Below, one piece after another: positions 33,857 through 44,129 of a DNA stretch of 64,000 bases. The stretch's first letter is position 1, and each line of letters begins with the position of its first letter. The translations under genes and the position numbers were made by a program. The notes under the pieces are model-generated. The model saw only the letters and a list, made by a program, of their open reading frames with translations, had not been told where the DNA came from and ran no database searches. The stretch is from Megalonaias nervosa (Eukaryota; Mollusca; Bivalvia; Unionida; Unionidae): contig JAECUM010003631.1 in NCBI GenBank assembly GCA_016617855.1, forward strand, positions 1-64,000, given 5' to 3'.

Positions 33857-33889
33857 CTTAAATCCTTTTAAGTTTAAGTTAACTGGCAG

Positions 33890-34310
33890 GAGCACTGGAG
33901 TACATCCAATAATGGGTGAAGACTACACTCCACCCTTAGAGAAACAGACAGGTCCATTAAACCACCTAAAGTTAGCAGCTCGGACCAAAAAATAAGAAAC
34001 AGAATTCTAACTGGCAAAACAAAAGCTTGCTGGCAGCTTTGGTAAGCATTTAGGACCAAAACCCTCAAACATAAACTGCTACCACTGCCACACCATCGAA
34101 AATCTCAATAATATATTTAATGAATGCTCTCAAAATCAATTAGCCAGAAATACGTTCCAAAAAGCTCAAACAGAAATTGGATCCCCCAAAACATACCACA
34201 AATTCCTAGACAGAAACAACCCAAACTTAACAATAGCATACCATAACATCATTAATTTTATATATGAAACCAGACTTAAGGATAAAATCTAATAACAACC
34301 AAATAAAAAC
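33890..34310 (+). pseudogene. 3' end of an RNase H-type LINE ORF2 (partial, frameshifted)
   Basis: Allowing two frameshifts, the plus strand encodes NRILTGKTK, then INCYHCHTIENLNNIFNEC, then EIGSPKTYHKFLD and FIYETRLKDKI before a stop. This aligns with the C-terminus of the ORF2 at 36281-40132 (INRIKTGR, INCRHC...LDHVFN, RIGSPMTYPEFLD). The C-x2-C-x7-H-x4-C zinc-binding pattern is complete here, while in the longer copy the last Cys is replaced. It is a separate, older copy of the same LINE family, lying upstream of the longer one in the same orientation. Confidence 0.85.
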
Positions 34311-34899
34311 TGGCAGGGAACGATCAAAATAATAACAAACAGCAGCAAAAACAATTGCCTAAACCACCAAAACACATCCAATATTAACAACTAAGGTTGG
34401 AGCGTCAGGGAGACCGGGCATCTCTGATATGTCACCTGGGACCTGATTATTCAGCAGGGATGTCCGTTTTTTTTTTCCAGACCAGACTCCATCCATAAAT
34501 AAAATAATTAACAAACACTAAAACAGAATAACTCAAATACAATTCAACCACCACAAAAATTATCTCGAATATAAATTTTGTAAAAAAAAAAAACACCAAA
34601 AATAAAATCGTAAACCCAAAATTCTAACAAAACAGTAAACTTAAATAACTCCTTAAACCAAGCAAAATCGATAACACACGTGACAAAATCTTACATAATT
34701 CAACAAGTAACAACTAAATGATGGAGCATCATGAGGAGCGGGTAATTTTGATATGTCGCTCGGGACCTGATTACTCGACAAGGATGCCTGTTATCCCCTG
34801 ACCCGACCCCATTAAAAAAACTTAAATAATTAGTACGTGCACAAACAGACATAGGAACAACTATACAACTCCAACACCCACAAGGAAAAACTCTCTCTG

Positions 34900-34960
<61 letters not shown>

Positions 34961-35103
34961 TCTATCTCTGCAACTCTCTCTACTAAGCATCTCTACTAAG
35001 CATGATAACAAATCTCTCCTCTCTCTTACTTACAACTCTCAACCAAAAGATGGCAGCCACCCCACTGTAAATTAACAAGTTAAGCGCATAGGGATTAGCA
35101 GTA
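34311..35103 (+). other. LINE untranslated region with a duplicated motif and a (TA)n run
   Basis: A-rich non-coding sequence on the plus strand. A block with 'gatatgtcacctgggacctg' and 'attattcagcagggatg' (34430-34465) recurs diverged at 34749-34790 (gatatgtcgctcgggacctg). A pure (TA)n run lies at 34900-34958. It probably combines the 3' UTR of the upstream copy with the 5' region of the longer copy. Confidence 0.6.
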
Positions 35104-35425
35104 TAAGGTGGTCCAAACACCAGGACCATCAGGACCAGTAACATCAAATGAACATAACTAGATTAGACGAACAAATTGGGCCCCAAATAACCAATATAAG
35201 GTGGTCAGAAGTCCAATGACCATCAGGCTCCGCTGCACAAGGCAGCAAACAAACAAACCTGATCTAGGCAGGCATTTTTTCGGTCCCAAACTCTCACAGG
35301 CCAGAACACCACAGGGCCAACAGGCCCTTACTAAATAGCACACCCTGTAAGACCCCAAAATAAACTGCAAATATAAGGTGGTCTAAGCCCAGGACCATCA
35401 GGGCCAGTCACACAAGGCGACAAAT
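35104..35425 (+). promoter_or_regulatory. Three repeated hairpin modules in the LINE 5' untranslated region
   Basis: Each module reads ATAAGGTGGTC, a loop of 9-11 nt, then GACCATCAGG, and usually a downstream box CACAAGGCGACAAA or a close variant. The stems are 35107-35113 with 35124-35130, 35200-35206 with 35218-35224, and 35377-35383 with 35393-35399. Each is seven pairs including one G-T. Loops differ while stems are kept. Two further modules lie after ORF2 (40564-40579 and 40672-40692). Confidence 0.65.
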
Positions 35426-35429
35426 ATTA

Positions 35430-36280
35430 AAATAATTTTAAACAGAATATGGATGCCATCTGAGGTTCCTAAGGAAAAATCAAAACAGCACAGAGTTTAA
35501 ACCAAAAATTTTTTCAAAATCTCAAAATTCAAGCAAGACGCCAAAATTTGGGCCAACAGACACCCTGGAAACAACGGACACTGCACTGTGGCTTGGCACC
35601 TCCCCTCCTGTTCATCTTCCTCCCTCTCCTCAACCGGACACCAATCATCCAACAAGTGTGCAATGCGCACACAAATAATATCACCAAGTTGACTGAATAG
35701 GTGAATGAGTGATGGTACTACTCCCACTCACCCCATAGCGCAATAAACTGAAAAAACATGAGTGTGTGCTGGTTCGAATCCCACTCATGAAAGCCTACCA
35801 TTCAGGTTGCTTGGAACTTATTGTTTCACGACCTGACTGCTGAAATTAACTGGACAATGATCACTGACCTCAAACACCACCAGCTGAAAGAACTGATAAA
35901 CAAAACCCCAATACCTCACCCAAACACAACAAGCAGCAACCAGAACTCAGCCAATGCATAACCAGGGAAAATAAGACCCATAGGGCAGGAGAAGAGAATA
36001 AACAAAAACCAGATGCTTCACCCAACCACAACCCAAAACCACCAACAGGAAAAGTGGTGCATATTACATCTGATGATTGTCTTGACCCCACCCTAATAAC
36101 TCAATATTTCAAGGAACTACGAGAGGGAATACAACAAAAACACTCACCATAATCAAATCAAAAAGCAAGACTTCTTTCTATTGCTTTTCAGACTACTAGA
36201 AAAGATTTTTCCCAAGGATAATTAAGGATAATTAATCTCACTACAACTTTTATTAATTACATAAACAACATACTTGAACA
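35430..36280 (+). pseudogene. Degraded ORF1 region of the RNase H-type LINE
   Basis: No long frame is kept. A stretch around 35945-36150 reads ENKTHRAGEENKQKP, then GKVVHITSDDCLDPTL and YFKELREGIQQKHSP before a stop. Its composition (charged, Pro/Asn/Gln rich) fits an ORF1 protein, but I recognise no domain. The region is short for an ORF1, so it is probably internally deleted. A canonical pol III B box (GGTTCGAATCCC) occurs at about 35773-35784 without a matching A box. Confidence 0.4.
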
Positions 36281-39200
36281 ATGGATACCAAGAACAATAC
36301 AAATTATACAACAAAATTCATTATATGGTAATGGAACTGTAGAGGGTTATTTTCAAATCATGCTGAACTGATATCAGCAATTAACACTGCCACCAACAAA
36401 CCAAACATCCTTTGTCTACAAGAGACACTCCTAACTGAAACAAGTAAGACAATACCCAAAATAAAGGGCTACGATGTAAAATTCTATAAACACAGGAGCA
36501 ATGGGAAAAAAAGGAGGAGGACTGGCCATTTATATACACAATACAATTACAGACGTAGCAGAAATAGATACCAACGTCAACTTACATGGCAATCTGATAG
36601 AATACCAAACAATCACCGTCAAAGTAGGACAAAAAAAGTTAAACATTTATAACATATATGACCCAGGAGGGAATAATGCAAACCCTGCCCAAAGCTACAT
36701 TGAACTATTTAAAGATAGGAGCATAAATAGCATCATCTGTGGGGACTCAATGCACATAACACAGAATGGGGTGGTGACCATATAGATGCAAGAGGGAAAA
36801 GCATCAAAAAATAGGCCAGGGAGGACCAACTAATAATACTAAACACAGGTACACCCACCAGAATAGACCCCATCACTGGAAAATTTACACCAATAGATTG
36901 ACGCTAGCAACACCAAACCTTACACAGATCGCAGACTGGGAAGTGCTACAATAAAGCACATTAGGCAGTGACCACTTCCCGATACGTATTACAATATACT
37001 TACAATGTCCAAAAGAGCAACAAAGGAACATACAAAGATGAAAAACAGATAACACTGATTGGGACCTGTTCCAACAAATTCTGAGCAAGACACAACTAGA
37101 AGATCTACACAGTAATGATACCAACCAATACTACAACAACATAACCCAGGCAATAAATGGAGCAGCACAAAACAGTATACCCAAAACAAGCGGGAAAACT
37201 GACAAAAATAGTAAACCATGGTGGACTGACAACTGCCGAATTGCCATCAAGGAAAAAAAGAAAGCCCTCAACAACTTTAAACACACAAAACTAGCTTCGG
37301 ACTTCATGATCTACAAGGAAAAGGAAGCTAGCACACGAACAGTAATAAAGGAAGCGAAAACTAATTCATGGTGCGCATACTGCTCCACACTCAACCATTG
37401 TACCAACTCCAAAGAAGTCTGGGCCAAAGTCAAAGCCATGAGAGGGAAGGTCCCAACCACACCACCAAAAATATCAGGAGTCAACACCAACCTAGATAAA
37501 GCAGAACAATTGGCAAAAAATTTTGCTAATTCAAGCAGCAATAGCAATCATTCCCAAAAATTTATGGCACAAAGACAAGAACTGGAAAAGGAACTCCCTC
37601 ATCTATTCACAGTCCAAACCAACAATGAATCACCACTAAACGACAGTTTCAGCATTGATGAATGGAGAAAAGCACTTACCAGCAAAAAATCCACATCCCC
37701 AGGGGAAGACAACCTAGGCTATGATATCTATAAACAGCTTCCAATAAATATGCAAATAATTATACTTGACATGATCAACTTAATATGGAAAACTGGAAAC
37801 ATACCCACCCTGTGGAAACAAGTAATAGTCATAGCCATACCCAAACCAGGGAAAGACATAAAAAGCTTAACATCATACTGGCACATCTTCTTGACTAATA
37901 CCATCTGCAAAACCATGGACACAATGATAAACAACCGACTAAAACACCACCTCAACAAAAAACCATCTACTCTCGGAAAACCAAAGCGGATTTAGAAACA
38001 AATATTCCACCCTTGACCAACTAATCAGACTGAAAGCCAGCATTAAACTCGCCTTCAATGCCAAAAGGAAAAGAGATAGACACTTAATTGCAATATTTCT
38101 AGACCTCGAAAAAGCATTTGATATGGTCTGGACCAAAGGCCTAATCTCCAAATTCAACCAATGTGGCGTAACAGGGCGCATGCACCGATGTATTTCAAAC
38201 TTCCTAACAGGGAGACAAATCAAAACTAGAGTAGGTGACGCACTATCTGAGACCCACACACTGGACAACGGAACTCCCCAGGGAAGCATGGTAAGTCCCA
38301 CACTTTTCAATATCACGGTCAACAACCTCTGCAACCATATTAACAACACAACCGATCTATCCCAATTTGCAGACAACAGCAGAATTTGGAAAGCAAGTAA
38401 CCCCAACAGCCAAAACAACATCGATCAACTACAACGAAGCCTAGATGCTATTAGCAAATGGGCAGATAACTGGGGATTTAAAATATCAAGTATCAAAACT
38501 GTGGGAATGCTTTTCTCCCCAACGAATAAAAGACTTACCATATACCCCAAACTATACCTACAGGACACACCAATCGAATTCGTAAAAGAAACATACTTCT
38601 TAGGAATGCTACTGAATGAGACCCTCAACTGGAAACCACACATAACAACTCTAATTCAAAAATGCCTCAACCTCCTAAAAAGTATTAAGAGGACAACATG
38701 GGGAGCGGATCAACAAACAATGCTCATGCTCTACAAATCATTAATCAAGTCTAAACTGGACTACGGATGCCAAGTGTTTGCCTTTGCAAACAATAATTTA
38801 CTCCAAAAACTAAACAACATACAATACAAAGCGCTCAGACTATGCGCGGGGACACTACCTAACATCTCGATCGAGGAACTACAAATACTAACGGGAGACT
38901 TGCCACTGCACCTGAGACAAGAACATATACTGAGATATGCCACAAGAAACTCAATCCACAGAGACACCAATCCAACTAGACAGATGATCAACAAGTGCAA
39001 GACTCCATTCAGCCAGAAACTAGTTCCAGAACCCCCAGCAAGTAAAAAAATACATACACTCTGTGAAGAAATTGAACTACCAGGGATTCAAGCAGAACAA
39101 CACAAAATTAACGATCCTACCCCTTGGAAAAACAACACTTCCATAATAAATCTGATTGCTCAGACATTTGGATCCGAACTGCAAAATCCATTGAGAATGC

Positions 39201-40132
39201 TAACAGAAATCCACAAAATCATCGATGACTCATACTCTGGCTACTTTAAAATCTACACAGATGGATCCAAATCGAAAGAACTACAAAGAACAGCAGCTGC
39301 AATAGTGATACAGGAACAACAAGTCAAATTTGGCGCTAGACTCCTGGACGATTGCTCCATCTACACAGCAGAATTATGGGCAATAAATGAAGCACTTAAA
39401 TGGATCAAAACCCAAAATCACAGCCAGTACGTCATTATAACAGACTCTCTAAGCATACTTAAATCCCTAGAGACGGGAACATTAAAAAGCAGAGACAATA
39501 TGCTGGAAGAAACAATGCTATCCATTAGAGAGATCGAAGAAAATCAACAAAACATCGAATTCCTATGGGTACCTTCACACATCAACCTGACAGGAAATGA
39601 CAAAGCCAACCAAAAAGCCAAACACAACCTCCTGAACACTACAATAGAACCTATAAACCACAGTATTCATGAAATATATAGTCAGATAAAAATCAGAATA
39701 AACAAGAAATGGCAGCAGCTTTGGGAAAATACCAACAAGGGCAGACATTTATTCCAAGTACAAAAAGAGGTCACTAGAAACATCAAGATACCTAAAGACA
39801 TGGAAACCACTGACCTCAAAATCATTAACAGGATCAAAACCGGAAGAACTTTGCTAAGAAACAGTTTTGGAAAATATCTCAGCAGAGAACAGAATCGAAC
39901 TATAAACTGCCGTCACTGCCCTGTACCAGAAACACTGGACCATGTTTTTAACAGCTATCCCAAATACCACAATCACCAAATTAACTTCCAAGACTACCAA
40001 AAGAGGATTGGATCTCCTATGACATACCCCGAATTCTTGGACAAGGTACAAAACTAAAACATTGACACCACATATAAAAATATAATATCGTACCTTAAAT
40101 TAATAAGCATGGAGAAATATAAACACACCTAA
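36281..40132 (+). pseudogene. LINE ORF2: AP endonuclease, reverse transcriptase and RNase H (I/Nimb-like), several lesions
   Basis: From ATG 36281 the frame reads into WNCRGLFSN and LCLQETLLT (endonuclease Asn and Glu), with a stop at 36329 just before it and a frameshift near 36505. It continues GKKGGGLAIYI, IICGDS and, after further breaks, LGSDHFPI. The RT runs through 37306-37995, a frameshift (SGFRNKYSTLDQL in the new frame), FLDLEKAFDMVW, NGTPQGSMVSPTLFN and QFADNSRIW. The catalytic FADD box is thus FADN (38366-38377). RNase H follows near 39250-39610: IYTDGSK, AELWAINEAL, ITDSLSIL, WVPSHINLTGNDKAN, with all four acidic/His positions present. A C-x2-C zinc-like end follows. The stop at 40055-40057 is probably a lesion, because similarity to the copy at 33890-34310 continues to 40129. 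EN-RT-RNH order fits the I/Nimb/Ingi group. Confidence 0.9.
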
Positions 40133-40556
40133 TATATAGCTGTAAGAACAATAAAACAAGTAGGACTATAGCAGCATGAAAAGACTGCTAGCCAAAGGGC
40201 AAGTCCATAATGAACATCCACCTACACAACTAAATCAACAACAAAAAAAAAGCAAACAAATCTTAAAACAACAAAAACAATTGTTTTTAAAAATCTTGTC
40301 TTTTTATACACATACTCAAACCAAAAACACCAAATATTAAGTAAAATTAAGAGTAATAGGAACATAACCAGAATATACAAACATGACAGGGAACCTAAAT
40401 AGGAAATAGAAGAGGGGGAGGGGAATTTGTCTTTTTTTTCTTTCTTTTTTTTTACTCTCTCTTCCTCTCTTTGTATGTTACTAACACAATTCTAAAAACA
40501 GGTCTAGTAAAATAAACATCACAGATAAATCTACAACTGACCCCAAAAATAGTGCA
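40133..40556 (+). other. LINE 3' untranslated region, A-rich
   Basis: A-rich plus strand with a pyrimidine run at 40429-40478. Nothing coding. It leads into two more hairpin modules. Confidence 0.6.
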
Positions 40557-40715
40557 TATATAAGGTGGCTAACCCCACCATCAGGCCCGGTTGCACAAGG
40601 CGACAAAGACTGGTAATAGATAAAACAAACACCACAATTTTTTTAGCTCCCCAACCACCCTAAGACTATAAGGTGACCCAAGCCCAGTCACCAGGCCCCC
40701 CACACAAGGCGGAAA
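40557..40715 (+). promoter_or_regulatory. Two further hairpin modules after LINE ORF2
   Basis: Module 4: ATATAAGGTGG with CCACC (40564-40568, 40575-40579), then ATCAGGCCCGG and CACAAGGCGACAAA. Module 5: AAGGTGAC with GTCACC (40672-40677, 40687-40692), then AGGCCCC and CACAAGGCGG. Relative to the modules at 35104-35425, both sides of the stem changed while pairing was kept. They may be the start of the next tandem copy's 5' UTR rather than the 3' UTR of the previous one. Confidence 0.65.
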
Positions 40716-41195
40716 TAAATAAACAGCACATGAATGGTTCCCAAATTATCAACACTCAGCATGTAATTTCACAATTGTCTCTCAGACCAATTACTCTAAA
40801 AACACACAAATACAACAAAGGGGTACAATGTAATGTTAAAACCTACCCATAAGCATTTAACAAAGAAGTTATGGCACTAAGGACCAGTCGTAAACATCAT
40901 GGCCTACAGCAATGGAAGTCAAGTCCAAAGCAAAACATCCAACTCCAGCACAGAGCTACAACAGAATAAAGACCCAACAATAGAAGACCAACAGGAGAAA
41001 GGGAGAAAAAGGACGAAGACCAGACATCGACTGTCAATTGTCTAGTTGTACGAGGATCTTCCTTTGGCTATCAAAGTCCTGTTTTGATAACAGCTCTCTC
41101 CACACAACCCTAACCTGATCCTTTGGATGCCACCATAAAAATTATAGACCTAAAGTAAACAAACACAAACATACATAGGGTGCCTGCCACCCAGG
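40716..41195 (+). other. 5' part of a further LINE copy with a short ORF1-like frame
   Basis: After the two modules a frame at 40899-41045 begins MAYSNGSQVQSKTSNS and ends KRTKTRHRLSIV. It is 48 codons, polar and basic at its end, as ORF1 N-termini often are. It stops, and the LTR-like repeat follows at 41196. By position it would be the truncated start of a third copy. Homology to the 35430-36280 region is not obvious, so this is inference. Confidence 0.35.
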
Positions 41196-41572
41196 TGATT
41201 GGTACTATTTTGAAAAGCAAGAGTACACCATGTACACAAAATTCCAACTTTTACTAAAAGTAGTAATGAAATTATGCAACTAAATGAATTAGAACAATTA
41301 CACGAGTGGCTTACACACTACTGGAGTAGGGTTTGTCCACTAGTATAACTGGACTGGATTTGATCATACGCGCTCTGCTGTTTATGGGCGTACTGCTTTC
41401 CGGTGGCATTTTGCGCATCCCATGGGTCCTGTTCCTCCCCTCCTCGCCCGGACATACCAAGAATTGCGAAATGCAACAATCGCATATAAAAGCGGGACTG
41501 TGGTGGCACCGTTCCCACAGTCCCAACGAATTGAAAATCCTGACCTTCAGGACTTAACTGGTCGCAAAAGCA
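41196..41572. repeat. LTR-like direct repeat, right copy (377 bp)
   Basis: TGATTGGTACTATTT at the start and AAAAGCA at the end, matching 33482-33856. It has a clear TATAAAAG at 41485-41492, about 85 bp before the end. It is flanked on both sides by CCAGG (41191-41195 and 41573-41577), which looks like a 5-bp target duplication. This allows two readings: a solo LTR, or the 3' LTR of an element whose left flank (CCAGC) differs by one base. Confidence 0.75.
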
Positions 41573-42424
41573 CCAGGTGCATAGGCAACCTTAATCCTTA
41601 TCATTCATTCAGTGCAAGGGAGTCAGCATGAAGAACTAGAGGTATCAGAGTTCCATTAAATGTAGAAAAGAAAAACCCTCTTGCTTGTGACTAATTCCCC
41701 ATAGCACAGTCACATCAAATAGGCGCTACTACACCTACAGCAAACTCCAAACCATATCCCATGGTTTGGAGTTTGTACCTTGACATGCATATATGCATAT
41801 CCAGGTAGGTAATGATATTACTTACACATGGATTTATGCAAGTTCAGGTAGGTAGGCATCATACATCCTACTGATGAATACATAAAAATCTAAAAACAAT
41901 GTTCAACTGCTGAAAGTTTTAATTCCAAATCAGCTGTTACTGGGATGCAAATCAACCGTCACATTTTCTAAATCTTTCAAGAGAATAGAGGAACTTGCAC
42001 TTTTAAGAGCTCACATATTGCAGGAAGACCTCAGGATAAATATCAATCTTGCTTCTGGTTTTAAGCAAGAATATAACCAAGGGTTGTACGGAAAGAACAC
42101 ATATCTAGAGAGTCTTACAACATTAATAATAAAGTGAGAAAACTTTTGAATAGACAGAAAATAGTTTTCTTGGACCAAGTGAAGCAAAGAAATGATGAAA
42201 TATCTCCTGCAAGAGAGGCAACTCCTATCAAGGAGGGGAACCACACAGTAAATCCTGACAATCACAACAACCCTAGGGCTAAAACTTTTATTAATTAAGC
42301 AATAAATAAGTTACCTCTTATCTTAATGAAACAATTTTGCAACTTTGTTATTATCAATTGTTCTAATAATGAAACTGAAATTATATGACTTTCAAAAAAT
42401 ATAATAATTAAAAACTTAACAAAC
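41573..42424. other. Intron, one perfect hairpin, otherwise nothing seen
   Basis: AT-rich intronic DNA between the right LTR-like repeat and the exon at 42425. Apart from the hairpin at 41741-41775 no feature was recognised. Confidence 0.5.
41741..41775. other. Perfect 15-bp hairpin with 5-nt loop
   Basis: CAAACTCCAAACCAT (41741-41755), loop atccc, ATGGTTTGGAGTTTG (41761-41775); 15 of 15 pairs. Too short for a typical miRNA precursor. There is no U run for termination and no attached inverted-repeat element. Confidence 0.8.
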
Positions 42425-42560
42425 CTGTGCCTGATGTCATGCATTTTGGGGCAGTCTGACCACTGGAAGTTATTGGCTGGGTACTCATTATGGACACCAT
42501 CCACGGAGATAAAGTACTGCCACTTCAGACTTGGAAAGTACTGCACATTGCTCCGCCACA
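42425..42560 (-). CDS. CACHD1: CACHD1-like exon (segment before the VWA domain)
   Basis: Internal coding exon of 136 bp on the minus strand. A long pyrimidine-rich tract and acceptor tattgcag precede it, and a donor (gtttgt) follows. It enters with two bases completing a codon and leaves in phase 2, matching the exon at 9656-9800 across a 32.6 kb intron. The translation starts WRSNVQYFPSLKWQYFISVD and includes GVHNEYPANNFQWSDCP. CACHD1 and alpha2delta proteins have a similar KWQYF...EYPA segment just before the VWA domain (family knowledge, from memory). The upstream exons with the signal peptide and VWA_N region were not found in the window. Confidence 0.92.
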
Positions 42561-44129
42561 CTGCAATACAAAACAAAAAAAACACCAATTAACATACCAG
42601 TATTGCATCAATGTAAAATACTAACAAAAGAAAATCAGTGTAAACTTTTACTTATGAACAGACCTTAAAAAAACTATTAGCATCATATAAATGGATTCAA
42701 GAAATAATGACTTCAACTGACAGAATATACAACAAAACAAACCATCATCAAGAACTTGATAACATTTCTACAGTAGTGCTACATATATAAATGAAATTAA
42801 ATAGAATCAATGAGAGGTTCCACCAATTACATTTTTAATCATGAAATTACTACACATTACTGTATATATCAAGAACAAAATGGAAGCCAGTGATATCAAT
42901 CATCACATAGACCAAAATCAAGTTCACCTTTTTTGAGGATATATTTTTGTTTACAGCAACTTAATTAAGTTTTGCAACTAATATAATGGATACAATAAAT
43001 CTAAGAAGTTGTTTTTTAAACAGATCAGAGCAAGAGTATTTTTTTTGGCAAGCTATATGGGGCTGGAAATATTTTCAAAAATATCTCAGGCCTCTCCCTA
43101 AATAAATATTCAGCCTCTTACAGGAAACTCATCATATTTCAATGGGGAACAATATATATCAAACTAAACTTTTGATTGTGTTTCACCAAAACTTGACCAT
43201 TACAAGATCATTATTTATGTTAATGTTTGAAACTCTAGAACTAATTCTTTTTTAACAACAAATGCCATTGTGTAAATAAAAGGAAATCTGCTTTACACCC
43301 TAGATCTTTCAAGCTGGAGCCTAAATCAGGTGATCTGATTGAAACTGCAAGGTAGGCTAACAAAACCAAAGATTCTACAGTGAACTTTATTGGCAAATTG
43401 ATTCGGCTTTCTATTTCTTGTAAAAGAATCTTAATATTTTGCAGGTACTGAGAGCTATTCAGAACACTATGTCAGTTTACCATATATCACTCAAACCAAA
43501 TCACAGCCCAAACTATACATGATGCTAACCCAGTTCTCCTACTGTAATACGATAAAGAACCAACCATTTCATTGAGGAGGGGAAGGGTGTTCTTTCAAAC
43601 CAGTTTTTTTTTTTATTTACCTCAGGATAAGTTTTCAAATAATATACTGAATATAATTAGTTCCAAGAGAGTTAAATGGTCACTCCCTAAACAGGCCAAA
43701 CAAAAAATTGAGTGGTCAAGTCTTTTATCTAATTCTGCATGATGAACTGATAAAACAAAGTCTAAGCTGGTAAAACAACCAATCAATGCAGTCCAATGGA
43801 GCAATGAAAATGGTAGTTCGTTAAATTCAAGGCTGTAAGCAACACTGGATAAAGCTGGACAGAACTAATCTTGTGACTTAAAGATAATCCACTTTAAATC
43901 TTCTTAATGTCTCCCAGTCCAAATTCAACACTACCATCCATATACATACATGTACATGATGATGTTGCACTAAGGACATGACTATGAAACAAAAATCCAA
44001 GTGCTGATGCAGTTCTGTAACTGTCAGGTCTATGCACATCAAAAATCCACTGTAATTGTATTTCTGTGAATTTTGTGGTTACTACAAACAATTTAAAGGC
44101 CCAAGAAACAATGATGCTTCGTGGAAAAT
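42561..44129. other. Upstream intron, no feature seen (1.6 kb)
   Basis: AT-rich sequence; no coding segment with splice sites was recognised on the minus strand and no repeat family of this window. Confidence 0.5.

Noticed and set aside
36885..38421. Several minus-strand frames of 72-160 codons
   Set aside because: Antisense shadows of the LINE ORF2 on the plus strand, rich in residues expected from antisense codons.
33857..41195. gag, protease, integrase or primer-binding site expected between LTRs
   Set aside because: None found. The RT here is of the LINE type (endonuclease in front, FADN box, RNase H behind). No convincing primer-binding site follows 33856; a TGG word about 25 bp further is too weak.
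41318..41631. Overlapping frames on both strands inside the right LTR-like repeat
   Set aside because: They come from its GC-richer part, do not hold in the left copy and have no domain.
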